Assembly: GCF_007713685.1 (NCBI RefSeq)
Contig: NZ_VMRJ01000002.1
Span: forward strand, 124,001 to 188,000
Direction of reading: 5' to 3'
DNA: 64,000 nucleotides
DNA from: Hymenobacter setariae
GTDB lineage: Bacteria; Bacteroidota; Bacteroidia; Cytophagales; Hymenobacteraceae
Position 1 is the first letter of the stretch, and each line of letters starts with the position of its first letter. The position numbers were made by a program, and so were the translations under genes. Below, one piece after another: positions 54,182-62,524 of the stretch. The notes beneath the pieces are model-generated. The model made no database searches, was not told where the DNA came from, and worked only from the letters and a program-made list of their open reading frames with translations.

Positions 54182-54642
54182 CGGCGGGGCGGCGTAGGTG
54201 GGGCGTCGTCCCCGTAAGAAATAGTGTCGTCCAGCTCATTTATGTCGGTAGCAGCATCATAGGGGAAAAACTGCTGCAGCTGCTCGCCTACTAGCCGAAT
54301 GCCGCGCTCTAGGCCTAGTACATATTGCTCTTGCCGAAAGTGACCCACCACCATTTCCTTCACATCCTCCCAAAACTCATCGGGCACCGTGGCATTGATG
54401 CCCGCATCGCCGACCACAGCAAACTGCCGGCTCTGCCAAGCCAAGTAAAATAGGACCCCATTGCGCAGCTTCGTCTGGTGCATTTTGAGTTCAGCAAATA
54501 CCTGTGCCGCCCGGTCCAGCGGCTCGGGCGTGGGGCATTTTTCCTCTAGGTGCAGCCTGATTTCGCCCGACGTGCGCAGCTCGGCCTGCTTGATGGCGGC
54601 CACCAGCGTTTCTTCCTGAGCCGGGGTGAGGGGGTGGGTCAT
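54178..54642 (-). CDS. TPM domain protein, stand-alone
   Basis: 154 residues, mostly one TPM domain (KQAELRTSGEIRLHLEEKC, MHQTKLRNGVLFYLAWQSRQ, FAVVGDAGINATVPDEFW). No signal peptide is evident, unlike its neighbour. It is the middle gene of the minus-strand trio LemA - TPM - TPM, a conserved cluster in Bacteroidota whose function is not established. Confidence 0.85.
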   Translation of the reverse strand: MTHPLTPAQEETLVAAIKQAELRTSGEIRLHLEEKCPTPEPLDRAAQVFAELKMHQTKLRNGVLFYLAWQSRQFAVVGDAGINATVPDEFWEDVKEMVVGHFRQEQYVLGLERGIRLVGEQLQQFFPYDAATDINELDDTISYGDDAPPTPPRR

Positions 54643-54675
54643 TGTGATTGAGCTAGAAGTTAGAAAGCAGAAAGT

Positions 54676-54715
54676 ATGCGTTGCGAGCGGCTGACTAAGC
54701 CCGCTCGCAACGCAT
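54676..54715. terminator. Hairpin between lemA and the TPM genes
   Basis: A perfect 15-bp stem (54676-54690 and 54701-54715). Lying inside the LemA-TPM operon, it may partially terminate after lemA or set a transcript end, giving more lemA than TPM message. Confidence 0.7.
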
Positions 54716-54736
54716 AGCTCAGCATCCGTAACTCAA

Positions 54737-55315
54737 TTAGAACTGAACAGTGGGCGCTTTTTCAGACCCTTCGGCTGCCTTAAAGTAAGGCGCTTCCTTG
54801 AAGCCAAACATGCCCGCAAACAGATTATTGGGGAACGACTTGATAAAGCCGTTATAGTCGTTGGTAACAGTGTTGAACTTGTTGCGCTCCACATTGATAC
54901 GGTTTTCCGTACCCTCAATCTGCGCTTGTAGTTCCTGGAAGTTGGCGTTGGTTTTCAGCTCAGGATAGTTCTCGCTCACGGCCAGCAAGCGACCTAGGCC
55001 GGCCGAAAGCTGTCCCTGCGCTGCTTGAAACTTCTCGATATTTTCAGGGGTGAGGTCGTTGGCATTGAGTTGCACGCTGGTGGCTTTGGCGCGGGCTTCC
55101 ATTACGCTGGTAAGGGTAGCTTGCTCCTGCTTAGCGGCACCTTTCACTGTGTTCACTAGGTTCGGAATGAGGTCGGCCCGGCGCTGATAGGCGCTTTGCA
55201 CGTTACCGGTTTGGGCTTTCACTGCCTGGTCGCGTTGCACCATGCCATTGTAGCCGCACGACGACTGCGAAAGGAGCGTAACCATCGCGGCGAAATAGAG
55301 AAGAAGGCGTTTCAT
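54737..55315 (-). CDS. LemA family protein
   Basis: 192 residues with an N-terminal membrane/lipoprotein-like segment (YFAAMVTLLSQSSCGYNG) and the LemA helical core: QRRADLIPNLVNTVKGAAKQEQATLTSVMEARAKAT, then GRLLAVSENYPELKTNANFQ and ENRINVERNKFNTVTNDYNG. LemA is widespread, of unclear function, and commonly linked to TPM genes as here. First gene of the minus-strand trio. Confidence 0.92.
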   Translation of the reverse strand: MKRLLLYFAAMVTLLSQSSCGYNGMVQRDQAVKAQTGNVQSAYQRRADLIPNLVNTVKGAAKQEQATLTSVMEARAKATSVQLNANDLTPENIEKFQAAQGQLSAGLGRLLAVSENYPELKTNANFQELQAQIEGTENRINVERNKFNTVTNDYNGFIKSFPNNLFAGMFGFKEAPYFKAAEGSEKAPTVQF

Positions 55316-55500
55316 AAGGGGTTAGGGTTTCTGAAAGCCGGCCATTAGTTTTGAGGTCCAGCGGTGAGAAATAAGAAGCGTATTGCCGCAACCACTACCG
55401 CTAGTTAGCGGTTAGTGGCCCGACCGGGGCAAAATACGCACGCGCCCCGCCACAGTTGTATAGCTGCTTCATTTCCTGCCGCCGCCACCGCCGTCAGCCC

Positions 55501-55508
55501 TACCTTTA
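55501..55508 (+). promoter_or_regulatory. Bacteroidota-like -7 promoter element
   Basis: TACCTTTA (one base from TAnnTTTG), 5 bp before ATG 55514. Confidence 0.45.
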
Positions 55509-55513
55509 GCCGT

Positions 55514-56527
55514 ATGAAAGCCATTATTCCTGTTGCCGGCATCGGCTCGCGCCTGCGCCCCCACACCCACACTCAGCCCAAAAGCCTGGTGCCGGTGGCT
55601 GGCAATACCATTCTGGGCCACATCATTGACCGGCTGAAGGCGGCGGGCCTCACCGAGTACGTATTCATCATCGGCTACCTAGGCGAAAAAATTGAGCAAT
55701 ATGTGCGCGAGCACTACCCCGACCTCAATGCCACCTTCGTAGTGCAGTCGCCGCGCGAGGGCCTAGGCCATGCGCTGTACATGGCCCGCGAGACCTTCCG
55801 GCACGATACTGACGGGGTGCTCATTCTGCTCGGCGATACCATCGTTGATGTTGACCTGCCTGCTCTGTTGGCCCAGCCCGGCACCATTCTGGCCGTGAAA
55901 GAGGTAAAAACACCTAGCCTCTTCGGCATTGTCGAAACTGGCGCCGATGGCCAGGTAAACCGCGTGGTCGAAAAGCCGCGCATTCCTAAGTCGAATTACG
56001 CGCTAGTGGGCCTCTACAAGATTGCCAACGCCGAGAAGCTGGCCGAGGCGCTAGAGTGGCTCATCGCCACCGACCAGCGCACCCACGAAGAGTTTCAGCT
56101 CACCGATGCCCTCATGCACCTCATCGAGGAAGGCGAAGTGATGCGCCCCGCAGCCGTAGACAATTGGTTTGACTGCGGCCGCAAGGAAACGCTGCTCGAA
56201 GCCAACGCCCGTCTGCTCGACCAACCCGAGTTTTATACCGCCCGCGAATACCCCGACTTCACCGATACTGTCGTGATTCCGCCCGTCAGCATTGGCGCAG
56301 GTTGCCGCATTGCCCACTCCATCATCGGTCCCAATGTGGCCATAGGTGAAGGTACCATTATCCGGCACACCATCGTCAGCGATTCCATTATTGGCTCCTA
56401 TAGCGAGCTGAGCTCGGCCGTAATGCACGACTGTATCGTGGGCTCCGACGCTTCTTTCCGCGGCCTCAACCACAGCCTCAACCTAGGCGATAATACTGAG
56501 ATTGATTACAGCCAAGCCCGAAGCTAA
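55514..56527 (+). CDS. Sugar nucleotidyltransferase (NDP-sugar pyrophosphorylase-like)
   Basis: About 337 residues from ATG 55514; a longer frame from 55415 lacks family sequence. The nucleotide-binding motif is AIIPVAGIGSRLRPHTHTQPKSL, followed by LVPVAGNTILGHIIDRL and LILLGDTIVDVD. The middle matches RffH/RmlA- or GlmU-like transferases, and the C-terminus is a left-handed beta-helix (IIGPNVAIGEGTIIRHTIVSDS). It activates a sugar-1-phosphate; which sugar (glucose, mannose) is uncertain. It converges with panC at a long hairpin. Confidence 0.88.
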   Translation: MKAIIPVAGIGSRLRPHTHTQPKSLVPVAGNTILGHIIDRLKAAGLTEYVFIIGYLGEKIEQYVREHYPDLNATFVVQSPREGLGHALYMARETFRHDTDGVLILLGDTIVDVDLPALLAQPGTILAVKEVKTPSLFGIVETGADGQVNRVVEKPRIPKSNYALVGLYKIANAEKLAEALEWLIATDQRTHEEFQLTDALMHLIEEGEVMRPAAVDNWFDCGRKETLLEANARLLDQPEFYTAREYPDFTDTVVIPPVSIGAGCRIAHSIIGPNVAIGEGTIIRHTIVSDSIIGSYSELSSAVMHDCIVGSDASFRGLNHSLNLGDNTEIDYSQARS

Positions 56528-56531
56528 CTAC

Positions 56532-56607
56532 TAGCTGCTGAGCGCAAAAGGGAACGGGCGTCGTATCATTTGATACGACGCCCGTTCCCTTTTGCGCTCA
56601 GCAGCTA
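56532..56607. terminator. Perfect 37-bp hairpin between convergent genes
   Basis: Arms 56532-56568 and 56571-56607 are exact reverse complements (37 of 37) with a 2-base loop. The panC stop codon (56605-56607, minus strand) lies at its right end, and it starts 5 bp after the nucleotidyltransferase stop. No plain T run is present. Confidence 0.85.
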
Positions 56608-57450
56608 TGCTACTACTACATTATCAATCAGTCGCACGCCCCCTAGGTGAGCCGCCACGCATAGCACCACAGGTCGGCCAGCGTCGTAGCTAGTTATCGG
56701 CTGCAAGGATTGCGCGTCGGCTACTTCTAAGTATTCAGGGGTGAACTCAGGCACCTGCGCCAGTATAGCTAGCGCTTGCTGCTGCACCTCGGCTGGTAGC
56801 ACACCTAGGCGTACTTGCGCCGCCGCTTGCTGCAGTACCTGATAGAGCAACGGGGCTACTGCTCGCGCCGCAGGCGACAGTCGAGCATTGCGCGATGACA
56901 TTGCCAAGCCATCAGCCTCCCGTACTGTTGGGAAAACAACTAATTCTAGGTCAAACGAAAGGTCGGTAATTAGTTGCCGCACAATGGCGACTTGCTGAAA
57001 ATCCTTTTGGCCGAAGTAGGCTGCGTGGGGCCGAGCTAGATGAAAGAGCTTACTTACCACGGTGGCCACCCCATTGAAGTGGCCAGGCCGGTGCGCGCCT
57101 TCCATTACCCGCTCCAGTGGGCCAAAGTCGAAACGCAAGATTGCAGGCTGCGGATAGACTTCAGCGACAGAGGGCATAAACAGCGCTGTACAGCCTGCGG
57201 GGACCAATGCAGCAGCATCTTGCTCGGGCAAGCGCGGGTAGAGGCGTAGATCGTCGGGGTTATTAAACTGCGTGGGGTTAACGAATACCGAAGCAATGAC
57301 TTCGTCGCAGTATTGAGCGGCAGCGCGTACCAATTGTAAGTGGCCCTCGTGTAGGGCGCCCATCGTGGGCACTAGCCCTAGGCGCCGGCCAGCAGCGCGC
57401 GCCTGCTCGGCGTAGGTGCGCAACTCGGCGGCGGTAGTAAAAATTAACAT
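56605..57450 (-). CDS. panC: Pantothenate synthetase
   Basis: 281 residues of normal length. It joins pantoate and beta-alanine using ATP to give pantothenate, feeding coaX at 39 kb. The HIGH-type region is VPTMGALHEGHLQLVRAA (residues about 27-44), with VFVNPTQFNNPDDL, PLERVMEGAHRPGHFNGV and the KFLF-type FGQKDFQQVAIVRQL. It is divergent from the GT5-like gene, an arrangement I recall as recurring in Bacteroidota. The stop codon lies in the 37-bp hairpin. Confidence 0.95.
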   Translation of the reverse strand: MLIFTTAAELRTYAEQARAAGRRLGLVPTMGALHEGHLQLVRAAAQYCDEVIASVFVNPTQFNNPDDLRLYPRLPEQDAAALVPAGCTALFMPSVAEVYPQPAILRFDFGPLERVMEGAHRPGHFNGVATVVSKLFHLARPHAAYFGQKDFQQVAIVRQLITDLSFDLELVVFPTVREADGLAMSSRNARLSPAARAVAPLLYQVLQQAAAQVRLGVLPAEVQQQALAILAQVPEFTPEYLEVADAQSLQPITSYDAGRPVVLCVAAHLGGVRLIDNVVVA

Positions 57451-57490
57451 TCCTAAGTATAGCCTAGAAAGGAGGTTTGAATGAATTTTA

Positions 57491-57521
57491 TTGATTTTTC
57501 GCTAAAAAATGCGTAATTTTG
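57491..57521 (+). promoter_or_regulatory. Bacteroidota promoter (-33 TTG, -7 TAATTTTG)
   Basis: TTG at 57491-57493 and TAATTTTG at 57514-57521 are separated by 20 bp, matching the Bacteroidota sigma-factor consensus TTG-N19-21-TAnnTTTG. It drives the GT5-like gene 45 bp downstream. Confidence 0.7.
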
Positions 57522-57565
57522 TGTAGCCAAGCCTTGGCCTTTTCCTAAATCCTTTCCCAATTATC

Positions 57566-58378
57566 ATGTCGAAGTTGCGAATCCTGTACGCGGCCACCGA
57601 AATTGACCCTTTCCTGCAAACCACGAAAGTGGCTGAGCTACTGCGCCGTTTACCGGCTGCGATGCAGGAGACCGGGGCTGAAATCCGGATTTTTGTGCCT
57701 CGCTTCGGCATTATCAACGAACGTAAAAACCGGCTGCACGAAGTAGTACGCCTCTCAGGCATCAACATTGCCGTGGGGGACGACGAAAAGCCGCTGGTGA
57801 TTAAAGTAGCCTCGATTCCGACCGCGAAGCTACAGGTTTATTTTATTGATAATGAAGATTACTTCCACCGCAAATCGGCGCTGGTGGACAAAAATGACAA
57901 GTTTCACGCTGACAATGACGAGCGCGCCATCTTTTTCTGCAAAGGTGTACTCGAAACAGTGAAGAAGCTAGGTTGGTCGCCCGACATCGTGCACTGCAAC
58001 GACTGGATGACCTCGCTCATTCCACTGTACTTGAAAACTACATACAAGAAAGACCCGGTTTTCAAGGATGCTAAATCGGTGTTTACGGTCTACAACAACG
58101 AGTTTCTAGACAAGTTTGAAGGCAACTTGGTTGAAAAAGCCAAGATGCTCGACATCGACGATGACATGCTGAAGGAGTTGAAGTCAAACGACTTCTCGGG
58201 CTTCGTGAAGCTGGGCATGGAGTATGCCGATACGGTAGTACGCTCGGATGAAGACTTCTCTGACAACCTCAACGGATTATTTAAGGAGTACAGCTCGCGC
58301 AAGCACCTGAGCCAGGTAGCCGCTGACGAAAACCTGCTTTCGTCCTACCAAGCTCTCTATAACGACTTGGCCAACTAA
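57566..58378 (+). CDS. Stand-alone starch-synthase-like (GT5) N-terminal domain
   Basis: 270 residues, about half a glycogen synthase. It has only the N-terminal GT5 domain: KLRILYAATEIDPFLQTTKV, EIRIFVPRFGIINERKNRLH, PDIVHCNDWMTSLIPLYL, KSVFTVYNNEF and GMEYADTVVRSDEDF. The C-terminal GT1 domain that completes the donor site is absent, and the ORF ends naturally. The usual KxGGL ADP-glucose motif reads as KVAEL. It likely has lost synthase activity or works as a paired or regulatory subunit. Divergent from panC. Confidence 0.85.
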   Translation: MSKLRILYAATEIDPFLQTTKVAELLRRLPAAMQETGAEIRIFVPRFGIINERKNRLHEVVRLSGINIAVGDDEKPLVIKVASIPTAKLQVYFIDNEDYFHRKSALVDKNDKFHADNDERAIFFCKGVLETVKKLGWSPDIVHCNDWMTSLIPLYLKTTYKKDPVFKDAKSVFTVYNNEFLDKFEGNLVEKAKMLDIDDDMLKELKSNDFSGFVKLGMEYADTVVRSDEDFSDNLNGLFKEYSSRKHLSQVAADENLLSSYQALYNDLAN

Positions 58379-58423
58379 CGTACAGCCTGGGATATTCCCA
58401 ACTGTAGTAACTTTGCCTTTACC

Positions 58424-58466
58424 AACCGGCCGTTGGCATCGCTATTAAGCGGTCCAACGGCCGGTT
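58424..58466 (+). terminator. Hairpin after the GT5-like gene
   Basis: A perfect 13-bp stem (58424-58436 and 58454-58466) with moderate T content after it. A TAACTTTG at 58408-58415 lies just upstream, so it might instead be in the leader of glmS, 127 bp further on; terminator is more likely. Confidence 0.6.
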
Positions 58467-58592
58467 AGTTGTTTAGTCCAATCAGCAAATTGCTGCTGGC
58501 CAGAATCACGCTGTATATTTAAGCCGATACTGGCTAAGCTAAGACGCTTACTATAAAAAATTCACTTTCACTTTCTTTTATTTTTATAAGCC

Positions 58593-60428
58593 ATGTGTGG
58601 CATTGTTGCGTATCTAGGTCATCGTGAGGCCTGTCCTATTATTCTAAAGGGGCTGCATCGCCTCGAATACCGCGGCTACGACTCGGCTGGCGTAGCACTT
58701 CTCAATGGTAGCCTGAACGTCTACAAGAAGAAAGGCAAGGTAGCTGACCTCGAAAAGTATCTAGGTGATAAGGATACTCATGCTACCGTGGGGATGGGAC
58801 ATACCCGCTGGGCCACCCACGGCGAGCCCAATGACGTTAATGCTCACCCGCACTACTCGACTTCGGAGCGCATTGCCATCATTCACAACGGCATTATTGA
58901 AAACTACGCGGCGCTGAAAACCCACTTGGAGCAGCAGGGCCACGTGTTTCACTCTGATACCGATACGGAGGTGTTCGTCAATCTCATTGAGGAGATTCAG
59001 AAGCAGAATGAGTGCAGCCTCGAAGAGGCCGTGCGTCTAGCTTTGCACGAAGTGGTAGGCGCCTATGCCATTGTGGTGCTGAGCAAGGATGCACCCGACC
59101 AGCTGATTGCAGCTCGCAAAGGGTCGCCGTTGGTAATTGGTATTGGTGAAGGCGAGTTCTTTGTGGCTTCCGACGCCACGCCCATCATCGAATACACCAA
59201 TGAGGTGGTGTATGTGAATGACTATGAGCTGGCAGTTATTAAAGACGGGCAACTCGCCATCCGTTCACGTGAAGATGTAGTGCAGACGCCCTACATTCAG
59301 CGCCTTGAGCTAGAATTGGATAGCATTGAGAAGGGCGGCTATGAGCATTTTATGCTCAAAGAAATTTTTGAGCAGCCGCGCTCCATTCTTGATTCGATGC
59401 GCGGGCGGCTTGAGCTTGAAAGTGGCCACTTAAATATGGCCGGCTTTCGAGCCTACGAGCAGAAGTTTGTCAATGCTCACCGCATCATCATTGTGGCATG
59501 CGGCACGAGCTGGCACGCCGGCCTAGTAGCTGAGTATCTAATTGAGGACTTGGCTCGCATTCCGGTCGAGGTAGAATACGCCTCGGAGTTCCGCTACCGT
59601 AACCCAGTTATCTCAGAGCGTGATATTGTGATTGCTATCTCCCAGAGCGGAGAAACAGCCGATACGCTTGCCGCTCTGGAGCTGGCTAAGAGCAAGGGTG
59701 CTACCATCTTTGGCATCTGCAACGTAGTGGGCAGCAGCATCGCTCGTGCTACCGACGCTGGCGCATATACCCACGCTGGTCCTGAAATTGGGGTAGCCTC
59801 GACTAAGGCTTTCACGGCGCAGGTGACGGTGCTAGCGCTACTGGCTATGTGCATTGGCCAGCGCCGCGGTACGCTCTCTGACACTAAGTTGCGGGAGCTC
59901 ATGGTCGAGCTGCACAGCATTCCGACCAAAGTTGAAAAGGCTCTAAAGCTAGATGCCGAGATTCAGCGTATTTCTGAAACTTTCAAGGATGTACCTAACT
60001 TCCTGTACCTAGGCCGGGGCTATAACTTTCCCGTGGCCTTGGAAGGAGCTCTTAAGCTTAAGGAGATTAGCTACATTCACGCTGAAGGCTACCCAGCAGC
60101 TGAGATGAAGCACGGCCCCATTGCCCTCATCGACGAAAATATGCCGGTGGTGGTTATTGCCACTCGCGACAGCTCGTATGAGAAGGTAGTAAGTAACATT
60201 CAGGAAGTTAAAGCCCGTAAAGGCCGCATTATTGCGGTAGTCACGGAGGGTGATACTACTATTCCAGCCATGGCTGAGTTTGTGGTAGAAGTACCATACA
60301 CCTCAGAAGTGTTAGTGCCACTGGTGTCAGTAATACCACTGCAACTGCTGAGCTACCACATTGCTGTGATGCGCGGCTGCAACGTAGACCAGCCTCGCAA
60401 CCTAGCCAAATCGGTGACGGTGGAATAA
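58593..60428 (+). CDS. glmS: Glutamine--fructose-6-phosphate aminotransferase (isomerizing)
   Basis: 611 residues of standard length. It makes glucosamine-6-phosphate, the first step to UDP-GlcNAc for cell wall and LPS. The amidotransferase domain begins with the catalytic Cys 2 (CGIVAYLGHREACPII, LEYRGYDSAGVAL) and the sugar-isomerase half has two SIS domains (IVACGTSWHAGLVAEYLIED, ISQSGETADTLAAL; LYLGRGYNFPVALEGALKLKE) ending in the invariant NLAKSVTVE. No ribozyme is recognised in the leader. A terminator follows. Confidence 0.97.
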   Translation: MCGIVAYLGHREACPIILKGLHRLEYRGYDSAGVALLNGSLNVYKKKGKVADLEKYLGDKDTHATVGMGHTRWATHGEPNDVNAHPHYSTSERIAIIHNGIIENYAALKTHLEQQGHVFHSDTDTEVFVNLIEEIQKQNECSLEEAVRLALHEVVGAYAIVVLSKDAPDQLIAARKGSPLVIGIGEGEFFVASDATPIIEYTNEVVYVNDYELAVIKDGQLAIRSREDVVQTPYIQRLELELDSIEKGGYEHFMLKEIFEQPRSILDSMRGRLELESGHLNMAGFRAYEQKFVNAHRIIIVACGTSWHAGLVAEYLIEDLARIPVEVEYASEFRYRNPVISERDIVIAISQSGETADTLAALELAKSKGATIFGICNVVGSSIARATDAGAYTHAGPEIGVASTKAFTAQVTVLALLAMCIGQRRGTLSDTKLRELMVELHSIPTKVEKALKLDAEIQRISETFKDVPNFLYLGRGYNFPVALEGALKLKEISYIHAEGYPAAEMKHGPIALIDENMPVVVIATRDSSYEKVVSNIQEVKARKGRIIAVVTEGDTTIPAMAEFVVEVPYTSEVLVPLVSVIPLQLLSYHIAVMRGCNVDQPRNLAKSVTVE

Positions 60429-60454
60429 CTTTCTTAAGTAGGCATGCTATACTC

Positions 60455-60484
60455 ACCCCGCCGGCAAGCGCCGGCGGGGTTTTT
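60455..60484 (+). terminator. Terminator of glmS
   Basis: A perfect 11-bp GC stem (60455-60465 and 60470-60480) with a 4-base loop is followed by T5. Confidence 0.92.
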
Positions 60485-60506
60485 AGTGCCAGCTTACTTC
60501 CTTCTC

Positions 60507-61967
60507 ATGCGTGTTTTAGCGTCTTTGTTATCTCGCCAGCTGCTATTTATACTGGCAGCGGCTAGCTGCGTGCTGCCTCTGGGAGTTTTAGCATTTTATA
60601 GTCATCCCGCGCTCGATGATTTTGCCATTGGGCACTATTTGCGCAGCCGTACGATGGGGCAGTATGTACTAAGTACATATATCCATAACTCGGGCCGTTA
60701 CTCGTCTTCGCTATTCAGCGCAGTGCTAAAATTTTTTGGGACGCATCCACAAGCGTATCAATTATTAATCTTTGGGGGCTTGCTGAGCTTTGTACTAAGC
60801 CTATATGCAGTGGCATCGAGCGTGACTAGTCGTGGGCAAGAAGCGCGTATCCTAGGAAGCCTACTGACTATAGCCGCTTTGGTAAACTTTCCGTGGCCAG
60901 CCGAGGGTATTTTTTGGCTGACAGGTTTGATAGCTTACCTCTACCCAGTGATTTTAACAGCTTTGCTGGCAGCTCTGCTTAGCTGGCTGTATGCCCACCC
61001 ACAACGGCCGCATCGCGTGCTGTGGGTAATAGCACTGCTGTTAGGATTTATTATTCCCGGCTTTAGCGAAATAACAGCGCTGCTATTACCGCTGGTGTAC
61101 CTAGGGGTGGCAGTAGCATTGCGGATATCGGTGCGGCGTTGGTCATGGGGTGGGGTAGGGGCAGCCATCTTACTAGGCAGCTTGCTAACCCTGGGGTCAC
61201 CGGCCCATTTTGCGCGGTGGCAGGCCCTAGGGCCCGGGCACGGGGTGGCAGGCTTGGTAAAAGGCTTATTACTAGCCACTGGAGGCGCCACCTACTGTGT
61301 GGTTAACTGGCTAGGCAATGGCATGCTATTAATACTGGTGCTGCTCGGGCTACCACTGACCTCAAAGCTGGCGCCGGGACCAACACAACCTTCGCTGCTG
61401 CATCGCCTCACGCGGCAGCCATGGCTATGGCCGCTGCTTACCTTGGTTGGCGTGTGGCTGGCCTTCTTGTTTTGCCATGTAGCATCGGGTATTGCGCCGG
61501 CCCTGCGAGTAAAGAATTTGCTGTATCTCTATTTTGTAGCGGGTGGGCTATTGAGTGCCTATAGTTGGGCTAGTCGCCTCAATGCCCGCTATATGGCGCT
61601 ACTCGTGGCCCGGCCAGTACAGGCGTTATTAGTTGGCTGGTTCGCCGTCGCTTTCTTATCGGACCATAATGTGCACCTTACGCACGATGACATCGGGAGA
61701 GAAAGCAATACGGTAGTGCAAGCCTACCGCGACTGGCTCAGTGGTAGTGCCGCCCGCTACGACCAGCAGCAGCGGACCCGCGTAGCGCTCTTACGCACAG
61801 CTTCGCCTGGGTCTGCTCCTTTGCGCCTCGACCCGTTACTTGAGCAGCCGCGGACTATTTTTTACTATGATATCTCGGCCGACGAACGCCTGTGGGGTAA
61901 TGTCGCCTATTCGCAGTTTTACGGCGGCCCGGCGGTGTATGTGCTAAAGGCTGGAGAGCCTCGCTAG
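60507..61967 (+). CDS. Multi-spanning membrane protein (DUF6056-like)
   Basis: About 486 residues from ATG 60507; an in-frame frame start at 60444 precedes the glmS terminator and is rejected. About ten membrane segments follow an early periplasmic motif ALDDFAIGHYLRSRTMGQY and HNSGRYSSSLFSA, which resemble the DUF6056/GT-C-like glucosyltransferase membrane proteins. A GT-C role (polyprenyl-phosphate-sugar donor) is an inference. The C-terminal part (after HDDIGRESNTVVQAYRDWL) is soluble. Confidence 0.7.
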   Translation: MRVLASLLSRQLLFILAAASCVLPLGVLAFYSHPALDDFAIGHYLRSRTMGQYVLSTYIHNSGRYSSSLFSAVLKFFGTHPQAYQLLIFGGLLSFVLSLYAVASSVTSRGQEARILGSLLTIAALVNFPWPAEGIFWLTGLIAYLYPVILTALLAALLSWLYAHPQRPHRVLWVIALLLGFIIPGFSEITALLLPLVYLGVAVALRISVRRWSWGGVGAAILLGSLLTLGSPAHFARWQALGPGHGVAGLVKGLLLATGGATYCVVNWLGNGMLLILVLLGLPLTSKLAPGPTQPSLLHRLTRQPWLWPLLTLVGVWLAFLFCHVASGIAPALRVKNLLYLYFVAGGLLSAYSWASRLNARYMALLVARPVQALLVGWFAVAFLSDHNVHLTHDDIGRESNTVVQAYRDWLSGSAARYDQQQRTRVALLRTASPGSAPLRLDPLLEQPRTIFYYDISADERLWGNVAYSQFYGGPAVYVLKAGEPR

Positions 61968-62037
61968 GTGGGGGCTAGGCTGGCCTGCCGTGCCATGCGT
62001 TACTTTGGCGAGCCAACCTAATGTGCTCATAACCCCC

Positions 62038-62421
62038 ATGCATCACCAGATTATTTTCTCCGACCAAGCGCCGGCGCCCATCGGGCCTTACTCGCAAGCT
62101 ATTAAAGCTGGTAACACTGTGTACGTATCGGGCCAAATACCCCTTGATGCTGCTGGGCAGCTCGTGGGGGAGGGCGATGTGAGTGCTCAGACGCACCAAG
62201 TACTCAAGAACCTGACTGCTGTGCTAGCTGCTGCTGGCTTAGCTCTCACCGACGTAGTAAAGTGTTCCATCTTCGTGAAGGACCTAGGCAATTTTGCTAC
62301 CATCAATCAGATTTATGGGACTTACTTCGATGAAGCCACTGCCCCGGCCCGCGAGACCGTGGAGGTAAGCCGCCTGCCCCGCGATGTCGAAGTTGAAATC
62401 TCTTGTATCGCAGTAGGGTAG
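62038..62421 (+). CDS. RidA family deaminase
   Basis: About 127 residues from ATG 62038. RidA hydrolyses reactive enamine/imine intermediates from PLP enzymes. Family blocks are APIGPYSQAIKAGNTVYVSGQIP (N-terminal), QTHQVLKNLTAVLAAAGL, DVVKCSIFVKDLGNFATIN and the terminal PARETVEVSRLPRDVEVEISCIA with the substrate-binding Arg. Full length, normal. Confidence 0.93.
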   Translation: MHHQIIFSDQAPAPIGPYSQAIKAGNTVYVSGQIPLDAAGQLVGEGDVSAQTHQVLKNLTAVLAAAGLALTDVVKCSIFVKDLGNFATINQIYGTYFDEATAPARETVEVSRLPRDVEVEISCIAVG

Positions 62422-62509
62422 CGCTCAGTAAGGGACGTAATGAGCCCGCGCGAGCAGCTAGCCAGTCAGCGTTGCTTAGGGTGCTCATTACTCCCATTAC
62501 GCTATCCCG

Positions 62510-62517
62510 TACCTTTG
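62510..62517 (+). promoter_or_regulatory. Bacteroidota -7 promoter element of gltX
   Basis: TACCTTTG (fits TAnnTTTG), 7 bp before the ATG at 62525. Confidence 0.65.
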
Positions 62518-62524
62518 TAGTATT

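Noticed and set aside
58467..58592. glmS ribozyme in the leader
   Set aside because: The glmS ribozyme is found mainly in Firmicutes, and no matching core sequence is visible here.
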